A stretch of DNA of 64,000 bases from Bacteroidota bacterium (GCA_023422835.1 JAFAGI010000012.1:434001-498000), one strand, 5' to 3'. Numbered from the stretch's first letter, positions 25,680 through 35,192 are shown. Numbers and translations: made by a program. The notes: generated by a model not told the origin, from the sequence alone.

Positions 25680-26963
25680 TTAATGCGCAAAATCCTGTTC
25701 ATAATTTCCCCTGATCCTTTCAATGGGCGGGTTGTAATAACCGAACTTTATTTGCGGGAATTCTTCATGAATAGCTTCCATCAGGTTCTTTATGCCCATG
25801 AAAGGCTGCGTTTCGGCAACGCCCATGAGGCCAAGATACCAGTCTGGATCTATATTAAAATTACGCCACTGTATCATGTTAATATCCGTATCGGCGATAA
25901 GCTTACGTAAGGCGTCATATTCTGCTTCCGTATCGGTCATGCCGGGGAAAACAAAATAGTTGATGCTGGCCCATCCACCGTAAGACCTTACTACTTTCAG
26001 GCTTTCAACAATATCTTCAAACTCATAATTATTGGGCCGATAGTAAGCAGTGTAAATATGTTTCTGGGCAGAATTGAGGCTTACGCGTATGCTGTCTAAA
26101 CCCGCATCGCACAACACTTTTACGGCGTCGGGCTTTGATCCGTTGGTATTGATATTGATGCTGCCTTTTGCCGTATGCCTGCGCATTTCAATGATTGAGT
26201 CGCGGATAGCTTCCCACATCAGCAGAGGTTCTCCTTCGCAGCCCTGCCCGAAGCTTACAACCGGGTAAGGCGCCTGCAATAAATGTGGTACGGTAAACTC
26301 TGCCACTTCTGCTACCAGCGGCTTAAAGGTAAGCCTGTCCTGAGTTGCAATGATGGTTTCTTCTTCCGGCTGAAAAGAAATACAACCTATACAATTAGCG
26401 TTGCAGGCCGGAGACATGGGTACCGGGCACTCCCATCTTCCCAGCGAAAGGTTGCGGGCAGCCGGGCAATGGTATGTGTTGCAGCAATTTTCCATGAGGT
26501 GTTTTACCAGCCTGTTGTCAGGATAGTGTTTTAGTAAATCCAGCGATCCCTGCTGAATTTTCTCTTCGTCGTAACCGGCGCATTGCTGGCGGATATCGCG
26601 CTCTATGCGCATAGCACATACATAAAATTTACCTTCCCTAAATCCTGCAGCAGTATAGCAGAATAAAGGCAGTGTAGGCGCATTATCTTCTGTAGTTTCG
26701 TACGCAGCCAGGTACAAGCCTGTGTGAGCAGGCGGAATGAAAGCTGCTACAGCCCAGCCTTTATCACAAAGCCGCATTTCTCCTGTGTTTACATCAATAC
26801 CGATGCCCCTTCTGCCGGGCAGCTCATACAGGTTGCCGCCCTCAGGAAGTTCTATCCAGTCGCCTTCTTCTACAGGTACAGCATCCCAACCCGCTCTGCC
26901 GACCGCATAGAGGGAAGTATCTTCAAAAATATTGCCATTACCATCTGAGTATAATATGTACAT
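25680..26963 (-). CDS. Radical SAM protein of unknown function
   Basis: A 427-residue protein with an N-terminal domain of about 170 residues that includes several cysteines (CCNTYHCPAAR at about 160-170), and then a radical SAM core with SPACNANCIGC (CxxxCxxC near residue 188) for the 4Fe-4S cluster. VSFGQGCEGEPLL is the next conserved segment, binding SAM. Homologues in Bacteroidota are annotated only as radical SAM proteins. It lies between the TlpA protein and the dipeptide epimerase, all on the same strand, and may modify a peptide or cofactor related to them, but no precursor peptide is seen. Confidence 0.82.
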   Translation of the reverse strand: MYILYSDGNGNIFEDTSLYAVGRAGWDAVPVEEGDWIELPEGGNLYELPGRRGIGIDVNTGEMRLCDKGWAVAAFIPPAHTGLYLAAYETTEDNAPTLPLFCYTAAGFREGKFYVCAMRIERDIRQQCAGYDEEKIQQGSLDLLKHYPDNRLVKHLMENCCNTYHCPAARNLSLGRWECPVPMSPACNANCIGCISFQPEEETIIATQDRLTFKPLVAEVAEFTVPHLLQAPYPVVSFGQGCEGEPLLMWEAIRDSIIEMRRHTAKGSININTNGSKPDAVKVLCDAGLDSIRVSLNSAQKHIYTAYYRPNNYEFEDIVESLKVVRSYGGWASINYFVFPGMTDTEAEYDALRKLIADTDINMIQWRNFNIDPDWYLGLMGVAETQPFMGIKNLMEAIHEEFPQIKFGYYNPPIERIRGNYEQDFAH

Positions 26964-27006
26964 ACGAGTTGACTTATACTGACTGTGATCAGTGAGAAAT
27001 TTTGTT

Positions 27007-28038
27007 TTAATTAAAAAATTTATTGTTATTTATCTCGATGCCCAAACCGGCCACCGGCATCAATGATGCAAACCCATTACTAAATTCCAGGCCGGACGCA
27101 ATATCGTCTGCAAGCAGCAAAGGGCCATCCATATCAACAAAATCCAGCTGGGGAAGCAGGTTGGCAATGGCTGCAGTACCTACAGATGTTTCATTCATGC
27201 TTCCTGCCATTATCTTTAAACCTAATGCACGTCCTTCTTTGATCATGCGCAATGCAGGCGTTAAACCACTGCATTTGGTAAGTTTTATATTAATGCCGTG
27301 AAAATGGCCTGCGCATTTCCTTACATCGCTTTCAAAAACACAGCTCTCATCGGCAAACAAAGGCAGCTCAGATTTTTCATACAATATTTTCATGCCCTCC
27401 CAATTATCTTTTGCAAGCGGCTGTTCTACCAGCTCCACGCCCAGCTGTTTTAACTGGGGTATATTCTGCAATGCCTCATCTAACTCCCAGCCGGCATTTA
27501 CATCTACCCTGAAGACAGCATTGGTGTAAGCCCGGAGCGCGCGTATGATCTCCACATCCTCCGCTGTGCCTAATTTTATTTTATAAACAGGCTGCGGATT
27601 GTCTCTCATTTTTTCAATCATTTTTTCAATGGAATCAATGCCGATGGTATAATCTGTCTGTGGTATGTTGTCCCATTTGGTACCGAATAATTCATACAAA
27701 GGTTTGCCGTTCATCTTGGCGAACAGGTCCCATGCAGCCATATCTAATGCACATATCAGAAAAGGGTTTTGAGGGAACAGGTGATGCAGGTAATGCCAGT
27801 AGCGTTCCGGTTCGGTGAGTGCAAATTTCTCCACCATTTTTTTCCTGGCATGCAGGTCGGCTATCATTTGCTCTACGGTAATGTTGTAGTAAGCTATTGC
27901 CGGCGCTTCTCCCCATCCTGTGAAGGGTCCTATGCTCAGGCTTACGACCAACGCAGGCTGATGCGTTTTGGTTCTGCCACCTGAAATAGTAAAAGGATAT
28001 TTAAACGGCGTACTGACTGAATGGTAAAATAATTGCAT
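27007..28038 (-). CDS. Dipeptide epimerase (enolase superfamily)
   Basis: A 343-residue enolase-superfamily enzyme from ATG at 28038 (MQLFYHSVSTPFKYPF); a TTG seven codons upstream is the alternative. The catalytic lysine pair and metal ligands are visible: YKIKLGT, RVDVNAGW, ELVEQPL, LFADESC and NIKLTKCSGLTPA. This is the L-Ala-D/L-Glu epimerase type, which inverts the glutamate of murein dipeptides during cell-wall recycling. Exact substrate specificity can vary among dipeptides. It heads a run of five same-strand genes down to 22732. Confidence 0.9.
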   Translation of the reverse strand: MQLFYHSVSTPFKYPFTISGGRTKTHQPALVVSLSIGPFTGWGEAPAIAYYNITVEQMIADLHARKKMVEKFALTEPERYWHYLHHLFPQNPFLICALDMAAWDLFAKMNGKPLYELFGTKWDNIPQTDYTIGIDSIEKMIEKMRDNPQPVYKIKLGTAEDVEIIRALRAYTNAVFRVDVNAGWELDEALQNIPQLKQLGVELVEQPLAKDNWEGMKILYEKSELPLFADESCVFESDVRKCAGHFHGINIKLTKCSGLTPALRMIKEGRALGLKIMAGSMNETSVGTAAIANLLPQLDFVDMDGPLLLADDIASGLEFSNGFASLMPVAGLGIEINNNKFFN

Positions 28039-28157
28039 TTTATTGGCGATAAGCTGCAAAGATAGTGGATAATTGAGTGTGGTGAATGGTGAGTAATGGT
28101 GAGATGTAAAAAAGTAAAAGTGAGACGTATTCAGCGGCCAGCGGTCAGTTTAGTAAT

Positions 28158-28348
28158 TCATTTGTCAATTGTCAATTAATACAATAAATAACTGCACAAC
28201 TAAACAAGCCCACAACTTACGAATACACAACTCCATGATATTCCACTAAAATCTTCGCTTTCCGCTGCCCATTTTCCATTGTCAATTGTCAATTACGCTC
28301 TCCACTTTCCATTCATTGTCAATTATCCCTTATCAATTATCAATTAAG
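28158..28348. repeat. AATTGACAATTGATAATTGA-type degenerate repeat
   Basis: Short words GTCAATTGTCAATTA and ATCAATTATCAATTAA recur in the gap (28158-28180 and 28271-28348) with GGAAAGTGG-type words between (minus strand). A matching block lies at 52592-52635. Both end a few bases after the stop codon of a minus-strand gene. The region is AT-rich and has no gene. Confidence 0.65.
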
Positions 28349-28353
28349 CTCTC

Positions 28354-29646
28354 TCAACTTTTCCTGAATCCCCACCTGATTATTTCTTTCCAGGTTGGCT
28401 TCTTTCCGTACATTAAAATGCCAACGCGGTAAATTTTAGCTGCAAGCATGCTTGCCAGAATAAAAGATGCTATAAGTATAAAAATGCTTAACGCAAGCTC
28501 CCAGTAAGTAACGCCTGCCGGAACACCCTGCGCTACCCTGCCCATCATGACGATGGGAGAGGTTAACGGGAACATGCTGCCAAATACAGCAAGGCTTCCA
28601 TTGGGCATATTTACTGCTTTGGTCAGCATCACAAAACCTATGATCAATGGCAGTGTTATCGGCAGCGTGAGCTTCTGCGCATCTTCTTCGCTTTCGCTTA
28701 CCGCACAGCCGATAATGGCGTACAGCGCGGCATACAGCAGGTATCCTCCTAAAAAATAAATGATAAACAAGGCAATGATCAACGGGAAATTTATGTCATT
28801 AAGCTGGGTAAAAACATCCTGCACATTATCCATCCTGCCTGCGCCCCCGGTTATGGAAGCCAAGCTATCGCCGAGCATCAGCGGGGCTGCCAAGGCTTGC
28901 AATATCAAAGCTAAAACAATCCAGATAAAGAATTGCACCAGGCCTACCGCACCGATACCTAAGATTTTCCCCATCATTAACTGGAAGGGTTTTACACTGC
29001 TGACAATGACTTCTGCAATACGGTTTATTTTTTCTTCCATCACTCCGCGCATAACAATGGCGCCGTAGATGAGTAAAATAAAAAATATCAGATAGCCGCT
29101 GATCATGCCGATAATATAGCTGATGCCTGATTTTATGTTGGACTCATCATCGCCCTGCATATTTACAAACTGCACTTCACGGTTGGTGCGTTCTATTTCT
29201 ATAGCTTCGCGCTGCTGTGGCGACATATTGTTTATACGCATTTGCCGCAGGCGTTCATTGATTGACTTTTGTATATTGTCCTTGGCCATAATGCCAAGGC
29301 TTTCGCCTGTTGTAAGCTGTATGGGCGTTTTATCGTCAATGCTGTCGCTGGTTACCAGAAAGCCGCTGTATTTCTTTTCCTGTATTTGTTGTGCCAACTG
29401 CTGCTGCGTAAGGCCGTTTACGAAAATAAATTCGGCATCTTTATTTCCAGGAATGGTATCGCTAAAAATACCTGCATTGTCCACAACAGCTATTTTTGTT
29501 TGGGTACCATCGTACACCATAAAATAAAATATAGCCAGGTATATCCCGAATATGAGTACGGGCAATAAAATAGTTGTAAGCAGAAAAGATTTTTTCCTTA
29601 CACGCGTAAGGAATTCTCTTTGAAAAATCAGAAATATTTTGTCCAT
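28354..29646 (-). CDS. ABC-2 type transporter permease (NatB-like)
   Basis: A 430-residue permease with one N-terminal membrane helix (TTILLPVLIFGIYLAIFYFM), a large extracytoplasmic domain (residues about 45-170) and five to six C-terminal helices. This is the layout of NatB/ABC2_membrane_3 exporters. With the ATPase encoded just upstream it forms an exporter; the NatAB type pumps sodium ions, while related pairs export drugs or peptides. The substrate cannot be deduced. Confidence 0.88.
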   Translation of the reverse strand: MDKIFLIFQREFLTRVRKKSFLLTTILLPVLIFGIYLAIFYFMVYDGTQTKIAVVDNAGIFSDTIPGNKDAEFIFVNGLTQQQLAQQIQEKKYSGFLVTSDSIDDKTPIQLTTGESLGIMAKDNIQKSINERLRQMRINNMSPQQREAIEIERTNREVQFVNMQGDDESNIKSGISYIIGMISGYLIFFILLIYGAIVMRGVMEEKINRIAEVIVSSVKPFQLMMGKILGIGAVGLVQFFIWIVLALILQALAAPLMLGDSLASITGGAGRMDNVQDVFTQLNDINFPLIIALFIIYFLGGYLLYAALYAIIGCAVSESEEDAQKLTLPITLPLIIGFVMLTKAVNMPNGSLAVFGSMFPLTSPIVMMGRVAQGVPAGVTYWELALSIFILIASFILASMLAAKIYRVGILMYGKKPTWKEIIRWGFRKS

Positions 29647-29664
29647 ATATTTTTGTTGTACGGA

Positions 29665-30588
29665 TTACTCAAATGTTCGGCTGACGGCATTTGTACCGTT
29701 TACCAGTTTTATGAAGATATCGTTCAGCGAGGGCAAAAGTTCATTGAACGATTCTATCTCTGCTTCTTTTTCAAGCAGGTAGCGCAATACGTTATTACCC
29801 GGCATTGATTCATTCAGCCTGATGATTATTTCGCTATTGTTGTGTTTAATAATTTCAAAAGGTGCATCGGCAAAGTCAATATTTTCGTTGCGGATCTTTA
29901 TAAGAAAATGGTTGTCGCGATATTGCTGCTTTACACCTTTTACCGTGCCGTCAAGTATTTTTTTGCCGAGGTTTATCAATACAATTTTATCACAGATCTC
30001 TTCTACCTGCTCCATCCTGTGGGTACTGAAAATAACGGTACTGCCGTTTTTTGAAAGGTTATAAATTTCATCTTTGATGAGGTTGGCATTCAACGGGTCG
30101 AGGCCGCTGAAAGGCTCATCCAGAATGATCAGCGACGGATTGTGCAAAACTGTGCTGATGAATTGCAACTTCTGGCTCATACCTTTGCTAAGGTCCTGTA
30201 CTTTTTTATTCCACCAGCTTTCCATATGCAATTTAGAAAACCACTCCTGTACTTTTTTTGTTGCGTCTGCCTTAGACAATCCTTTTAAGCGGGCCAGAAA
30301 AACGGCATGCTCACCAACTTTCATTTTTTTATACAACCCGCGTTCTTCAGGCATGTAGCCTATTTTGGCAGTATCTTTCGATGGGTTAAGCTTCCTGCCA
30401 TCCAGGAATATTTCTCCTTCATCGGGATAAGTAATGCCTGTGATCATGCGGATCAGGGTAGTTTTTCCTGCGCCATTGGGACCAAGCAAGCCGAATATTT
30501 CTCCCTGGTTAATAGAAAAACTTACATCGTCAACCGCTTTGTGATTGCTGAAATATTTTTTGAGATGCTGTAGTTTTAATAGCTCCAT
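29665..30588 (-). CDS. ABC transporter ATP-binding protein (NatA-like)
   Basis: A 307-residue ATPase. Walker A is GPNGAGKTTL (about 35-44), the signature is DLSKGMSQKLQF, Walker B is LIILDEPFSGLDP, and the switch histidine is in FSTHRM. About 80 C-terminal residues form an extra domain, as in NatA and other ABC-2 partners. It precedes the permease gene by 18 bases and powers the exporter. Confidence 0.92.
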   Translation of the reverse strand: MELLKLQHLKKYFSNHKAVDDVSFSINQGEIFGLLGPNGAGKTTLIRMITGITYPDEGEIFLDGRKLNPSKDTAKIGYMPEERGLYKKMKVGEHAVFLARLKGLSKADATKKVQEWFSKLHMESWWNKKVQDLSKGMSQKLQFISTVLHNPSLIILDEPFSGLDPLNANLIKDEIYNLSKNGSTVIFSTHRMEQVEEICDKIVLINLGKKILDGTVKGVKQQYRDNHFLIKIRNENIDFADAPFEIIKHNNSEIIIRLNESMPGNNVLRYLLEKEAEIESFNELLPSLNDIFIKLVNGTNAVSRTFE

Positions 30589-30967
30589 CGTTTAGAATTA
30601 AGACCGAATATAGAAAAAAGTTTCCGCATTTGTTGAATTCAAGATTCTTCGCGCAAAGCTATACACGGAAAACTTTGTACTGCAAGAACAACTCCTGTTG
30701 TTGACCTCACCTGGCGCTATCGTTGTTGAGAAGGAGCCAGCGCAAGCCTCACGATGCAGCCTAAGATTCTCTGTGATACTTTTGGGATAACATTGTACTC
30801 TTTGCATCTTGTTGGTGCTTTTGCGGCAAAGGCAAAAAAAATAATGACTCTTTGCGAAAAACCTTGTGTGCTTTGTGTTTAATCTTTACCGAAAGTATCC
30901 AAATGGAGATAAATAAAGAGGAGAATAAAACTATAAATAAAACATGGGCATAAGCATAAAATAAAAA
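30589..30967. other. Non-coding gap with a CTTTGTG-type repeat
   Basis: No convincing gene. Around 30850-30890 the words CTTTGCGAAAAACCTTGTG and GCTTTGTGTTTAA occur. These resemble dispersed CACAAAG-type intergenic repeats of Bacteroidota; this resemblance is from memory and unverified. Confidence 0.4.
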
Positions 30968-30998
30968 AAGAAAGCCATCTCTACAAGACAGCCTCCTT
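30968..30998 (-). terminator. Terminator of the Deg protease gene
   Basis: On the minus strand AAGGAGGCTGTCT pairs, with several G-T pairs, with AGATGGCTTTCTT over a five-base loop and is followed by TTTTTTTATTTT. Confidence 0.75.
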
Positions 30999-31047
30999 CC
31001 CTTAAAATCTATGTTCTATGAAACCTGATATATACGCTGAAGATTAT

Positions 31048-32607
31048 TTATTCTGTGTCCCGTCCAGATAGATCCAGCCGGTATTGATAAACATAGCCAT
31101 CTCCATCAGCGTATACACCATTGATAAGGGCATAACTGTTTTTTGAACCCTGCAACACCTTATCAATATCTTCCGGAGTACGCACCGGCTGGTTGTTGAT
31201 ACTGATAATGATAAAGCCATTAGCCACGCCTGCTTTTCTCAACACGCCATCTTTGAGGTTAGAAACCTGCACACCGTTTCTGATGCCGTTCTTTCTGGCT
31301 GTGCTATTGTCCACAGGTTTTAATGTAGCGCCAAGGCTTGCTGCACCGGTAGCTGCGGCTACTTCATTCTCAACTTCGCCCAACTGTTTCTGAAGCGTAG
31401 CGGCGGTATTGTATGCTTTACCAGCACGTATGTACTCCATCACTATTTTATCGCCGGGTTGTTTACTACCAATAGAGGAAGAAAGTTCAGCGCTGCTTCT
31501 TACTGTTCTGCCATCTACCTTGGTAATGATGTCGCCTTTTTTCAAGCCTGCGCTTTCAGCAGCGCCATCTTTGCTTACGCCGCTCACGTATAAGCCGGTA
31601 TTGAAATTTTCAATCTTCAATTCTTTCTTCTGTGCATCCGAGAAGCTGCCTACATCGCCGTATGAAATGCCTAAGTATCCGCGCTGTACCACACCATATT
31701 TGATCATATCATTTACTGCTTTCTTTACCAGGTTTACCGGTATGGCATAGGAGTAGCCGGCGTAGGTGCCTGTCGGAGATGCAAGTGCTGAATTTACCCC
31801 CACCAGCTGTCCGTTGGTATTTACCAGCGGGCCCCCACTGTTACCACTATTCACAGCAGCATCTGTTTGTATGAATGATTCAATAGCGGCTGCTTTGCCC
31901 TGCATGTTTCGCTGGTTAATGTTGATGCTTCTGCCCATCGCACTGACAATGCCGGCAGTAACGGTAACATCAAGCCCCAATGGGTAACCGATAGCCAGTA
32001 CCCACTGCCCAAGTTTTACATCATCGCTGTTTCCCATTACAAGATGCGGAAAATTATTACCATCAATTTTTAGTACAGCCAGGTCAGTACTGGGATCTGT
32101 GCCTACTACTTTTGCCGTGTAGGTTTTCTTTTCAGCTGTGGTCACAGTTACATTGTCTGCCCCCTGCACTACGTGGTTGTTGGTTACGATGTATCCGTCT
32201 TTTGTAATAAAAGCTCCGCTGCCGCTTGCTCTCTGTTCGGGCTGTACCATTCTGCCACCGCGTCCAGGATTACCGAAGATGCCACCGAACGGGCCGAAAA
32301 AATCATCAAAAGGGTTATAAGAGTCTTCGCTTCTTTCTATTTCCTTTGCTTTGGTAAGCGTTTTAATATGCACAGTAGCGGGTGTGGCAGCCATTGCTGC
32401 AGCAGTAAAATCTATATCGCCGGGCGACAGGTGATTCCTGTTTGAAGAATCTAAAAAGCTGGCATAGTTTACCGGGTAGGAAGAATTTTGTGATTCAAAA
32501 AGCGCCTGCTTTGATTCCATATATTTTCCATAACCCCAAATTCCTGCTACGGCAGAAATAAGACTGATGCCCGCAACTCCTAAAATTTGTTTTATATTCA
32601 TTTGCAT
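31048..32607 (-). CDS. Deg-family periplasmic serine protease
   Basis: A 519-residue HtrA/Deg protease with an N-terminal membrane anchor (ILGVAGISLISAVAGIWGYGKY). The catalytic triad is visible: His in VTNNHVVQ (about 145), Asp in DPSTDLAVLKID (about 175) and Ser in NSGNSGGPLV (about 257). Two PDZ domains follow (about 305-400 and 420-515). It degrades or refolds damaged envelope proteins. The second ATG (32601) is an equally good start. It is followed by its own terminator. Confidence 0.94.
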   Translation of the reverse strand: MQMNIKQILGVAGISLISAVAGIWGYGKYMESKQALFESQNSSYPVNYASFLDSSNRNHLSPGDIDFTAAAMAATPATVHIKTLTKAKEIERSEDSYNPFDDFFGPFGGIFGNPGRGGRMVQPEQRASGSGAFITKDGYIVTNNHVVQGADNVTVTTAEKKTYTAKVVGTDPSTDLAVLKIDGNNFPHLVMGNSDDVKLGQWVLAIGYPLGLDVTVTAGIVSAMGRSININQRNMQGKAAAIESFIQTDAAVNSGNSGGPLVNTNGQLVGVNSALASPTGTYAGYSYAIPVNLVKKAVNDMIKYGVVQRGYLGISYGDVGSFSDAQKKELKIENFNTGLYVSGVSKDGAAESAGLKKGDIITKVDGRTVRSSAELSSSIGSKQPGDKIVMEYIRAGKAYNTAATLQKQLGEVENEVAAATGAASLGATLKPVDNSTARKNGIRNGVQVSNLKDGVLRKAGVANGFIIISINNQPVRTPEDIDKVLQGSKNSYALINGVYADGDGYVYQYRLDLSGRDTE

Positions 32608-32724
32608 TTATTTTTTTAAAATCATGATGTTTTTACTGATCACAAAATAAACATTTAATATATAGAATAAAAATAAAGAAAATACTAATTAACAAAAAAT
32701 TCACGAAGACTTTCGTAGATAAAA

Positions 32725-33927
32725 TCACCTTCCGAAACGGTAGTAATGCAAGAGTTCGGGGTTTTCGCCCTGCAATAATTTCACGATCATTTTTGCACCC
32801 TGCACAGAAAAGGTAATACCATTGCCGCCGAAGCCAAGATTAAAAAATGCATTAGGCATTTTAGAATATTTACCAATGTAAGGCAAAGCATCTTTGGTTC
32901 TGCCGAAGGCTCCTGCCCAACTAAAGTCTTCTATGAAATCTATACCCGGCACCAGCACTTTTAATTTTTTTTTGAGCCGCTCTGATTTTTTATTCTTTGT
33001 TTTAAAACTAAGGCTGGCTGTGCTGTACCTGCCGTCTTCGCCACCCGCTAGCAGCCTGCCGTCATCCGTAGTGCGTGCATAGAGATAAGGCACGTCTGTA
33101 TTCCATACAAGCGTTTCTTTCCATGCTTTTTTCAGCGGCATGTTTTGTTCGCTGATGGTAGCATAGGTAGTAATGATCTCAGCTATTTTTTCATCAATAT
33201 ATTTCAATGATTCAAAACCGGTGCAGAAGATAACTTTATTAGCCGCTACTACATTTTTGGCCTCAGTGGTTAACTTCACACCCTGCTCCGTGCATTTGAT
33301 ATCTGTAACTTCTGTATGATCATACACCTGCATACCTTTGCCAACACAGAAGGATATTAATTCATGAGCCAGTCTGTAGGCATCTGCGCTTGCTGCAGTA
33401 TCCGAAAGAATACCGCCGCTGGAAACTATGCCATACCTGCTTTCTATTTCCTTGCTATCAAGCCACTGCACGCCTAATTTGTACTTATCTCTGATCTTAA
33501 ACTCCTCATGCAGCCAGCGCGATGCTTTTTTGTTGTGCGAAACGTACAAGGATTTTTTAGTTTCAAAGCCACATTCAATATTATTTTTGCTGATTATTTC
33601 GCCTAAGTCTATTATGGCATCTATACCTGCTCTATAGCATTTTACTGCTCCTTCTTCGCCGATGATATCTTTCAGCTTGTACAAAGGCATATCTATTTCG
33701 TATTGCAGCATAGCTGTGGTGGCAGAAGTGCTGCCCTGCGCCACATCTCTTTTATCCAAAAGCACTACATCGTAGCCGGCTGTTATAAGTTCGTAGCACA
33801 TTAATGCGCCTGTAATGCCGCTACCTAAAACCACAATATCGGTAGAAATATTTTCGTGAAGCGAGGGATAACTGTTGAGCAAGCCGTTGCTTACCAGCCA
33901 GAAAGATTCAAAAGTTCTGAGTCTCAT
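32725..33927 (-). CDS. FAD-dependent amino acid oxidase-like (DAO) protein
   Basis: A 400-residue flavoprotein from ATG at 33927 (MRLRTFESFWLVSNGLLNSYPSL). Starting at the first in-frame ATG (33963) would add 12 residues without conservation. The FAD motif is VVLGSGITGALMCYELITAGYDVVLLDKR, followed by GSTSATTAMLQYEID; the C-terminus LGFGGNGITFSVQGAKM closes the DAO fold. Some relatives carry a Rieske domain at the end, but this one does not. The substrate is unknown. Confidence 0.85.
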   Translation of the reverse strand: MRLRTFESFWLVSNGLLNSYPSLHENISTDIVVLGSGITGALMCYELITAGYDVVLLDKRDVAQGSTSATTAMLQYEIDMPLYKLKDIIGEEGAVKCYRAGIDAIIDLGEIISKNNIECGFETKKSLYVSHNKKASRWLHEEFKIRDKYKLGVQWLDSKEIESRYGIVSSGGILSDTAASADAYRLAHELISFCVGKGMQVYDHTEVTDIKCTEQGVKLTTEAKNVVAANKVIFCTGFESLKYIDEKIAEIITTYATISEQNMPLKKAWKETLVWNTDVPYLYARTTDDGRLLAGGEDGRYSTASLSFKTKNKKSERLKKKLKVLVPGIDFIEDFSWAGAFGRTKDALPYIGKYSKMPNAFFNLGFGGNGITFSVQGAKMIVKLLQGENPELLHYYRFGR

Positions 33928-33955
33928 ATAATGTTCTTCTATCCTTAAAAAAATT

Positions 33956-33981
33956 AAAGCCACCGTTTCATGGGTGACTTT
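33956..33981 (-). terminator. Terminator of the GlsB-type gene
   Basis: On the minus strand AAAGTCACC pairs with GGTGGCTTT over an eight-base loop, followed by AATTTTTTT. Confidence 0.75.
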
Positions 33982-34004
33982 AATATAAGACTTTTAAAAT
34001 TGTA

Positions 34005-34262
34005 CTATACTTTTCTTTTTGTTATCATGCTGTAGATCCATAAAAGAAGGATAGCGCCCAAGATCGCAAGGAAGAAGCTCCTGATGTTGAAGCCATCTGT
34101 TGTTCCCCATCCTAACATTGTACCTATCCAGCCGCCTACAAAAGCTCCAAGGATACCTATAATGATAGATGCGATCCAACCGCCTGGATCAGCGCCCGGG
34201 CGAATAGCTTTGGCAATAGCTCCTGCTATCAGACCAAATAAAATCCATGATAAAATTCCCAT
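34005..34262 (-). CDS. GlsB/YeaQ/YmgE family stress membrane protein
   Basis: An 85-residue protein with three membrane segments rich in glycine (ILFGLIAGAIAKAIRPGADPGG, ASIIIGILGAFVGGWIGTMLG and FLAILGAILLLWIYSMI). The GADPGGW turn is diagnostic for this family, once called transglycosylase-associated. It is usually stress-induced and its function is unknown. Monocistronic with a terminator. Confidence 0.9.
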   Translation of the reverse strand: MGILSWILFGLIAGAIAKAIRPGADPGGWIASIIIGILGAFVGGWIGTMLGWGTTDGFNIRSFFLAILGAILLLWIYSMITKRKV

Positions 34263-34463
34263 AGTTTTTTGTTTTTAAAATTAAAAAAATTAGTGTTTAG
34301 TTCTATTAAAACAAAAGTTGAGCCAAACTTTTATTTGCATCTGCATTGTTGCATTTTTTATATTTTTTAAGATATTATTGATACAGCTAATCAATGAAAC
34401 TTTTGCAACCAGTAAGTTGGCAGCATATTTGATTTAACTACACTATACAAAAACTATAAAAAT

Positions 34464-34796
34464 ATGCAACCACAACCAATGACTACGCTCGCAGAAGTAA
34501 TGAATAGCCTCAGAAAAAAAGGCATAGACAGCGAGATAAAATTAAATGATGCCAACGAAATGCAACATGATAAATCCGGGAAAATATTCAAGCCCGAGGA
34601 GCTGACCATTATTAAAACATACCGTTTTGAAGGGCAGTCTGACCCCGGAGATAATTCTGCATTGTATATAGTAAAAGATGCACAAGGCAGCAAAAGTTTT
34701 ATACTTGATACCTATGGGGCTTATTCAGACAACCCCGGCCCGAAATTTGACGATTTTTTAAAACAAATACCTGTGGAAGAAGTTCCGGAACTCTGA
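34464..34796 (+). CDS. Small conserved Bacteroidota protein (so-called PRPP synthetase family)
   Basis: A 110-residue cytosolic protein. TLAEVMNSLRKKG, KPEELTIIKTYRFEGQSDPGDNS and LDTYGAYSDN match a family of about 100 residues in Bacteroidota that databases often label phosphoribosylpyrophosphate synthetase. It has no PRPP-binding motif and is far too short for that enzyme, so the label is probably wrong. Its function is unknown. The next gene starts 18 bases downstream on the same strand, and the two may be co-expressed. Confidence 0.75.
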   Translation: MQPQPMTTLAEVMNSLRKKGIDSEIKLNDANEMQHDKSGKIFKPEELTIIKTYRFEGQSDPGDNSALYIVKDAQGSKSFILDTYGAYSDNPGPKFDDFLKQIPVEEVPEL

Positions 34797-34814
34797 CACT
34801 TAAACAGCAACAAC

Positions 34815-35192
34815 ATGGAAATAACTTATCAATTCAGTTATGACTATATCCCTTCAGATATTGTAGAAAAAGAAGAGAGCTATAACGAGGAAAGGAGACT
34901 GAGAAAAGTTGAAACAATTAAAAATATCATCAGCGAGTACACTGCAAAGCTGCCGGGGATAGAGTACAAAATAGAGGCTGCCAAAGGCGAGGGCCTTCTA
35001 TTGCTCAACTGTGAAGAGGCGGACAGCCAATATTACAAAGAATTTGATGAAGCGTTGAGAGCAATCGGCATTACTAACACCACGATACCTCAAGAAGAAA
35101 AGCCGGAAACAAACGAAGGCTATGTTGCTACTCCCACTATTGATGTAACTGAAGAAGCAACGCAAGCTTCAGATGATAATGCTGTAGCTTAA
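34815..35192 (+). CDS. Unknown small acidic protein
   Basis: A 125-residue protein with no family recognised. Residues 1-90 look like a small alpha/beta fold (MEITYQFSYDYIPSDIVEK, then a helix with RRLRKVETIKNIISEYTAKL). The last 35 residues are disordered, acidic and Thr/Ala/Pro-rich. It follows the preceding gene by 18 bases. No signal peptide or membrane segment. Confidence 0.65.
   Translation: MEITYQFSYDYIPSDIVEKEESYNEERRLRKVETIKNIISEYTAKLPGIEYKIEAAKGEGLLLLNCEEADSQYYKEFDEALRAIGITNTTIPQEEKPETNEGYVATPTIDVTEEATQASDDNAVA

Noticed and set aside
28060..28353. CRISPR array from the regular AATTGAC words
   Set aside because: Repeats are too short and irregular, with no constant spacer length and no cas genes.
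30598..30807. 69-codon frame on the minus strand in the gap upstream of the Deg protease
   Set aside because: No domain, no signal peptide and no coding-like pattern; it lies in sequence that seems to be non-coding.
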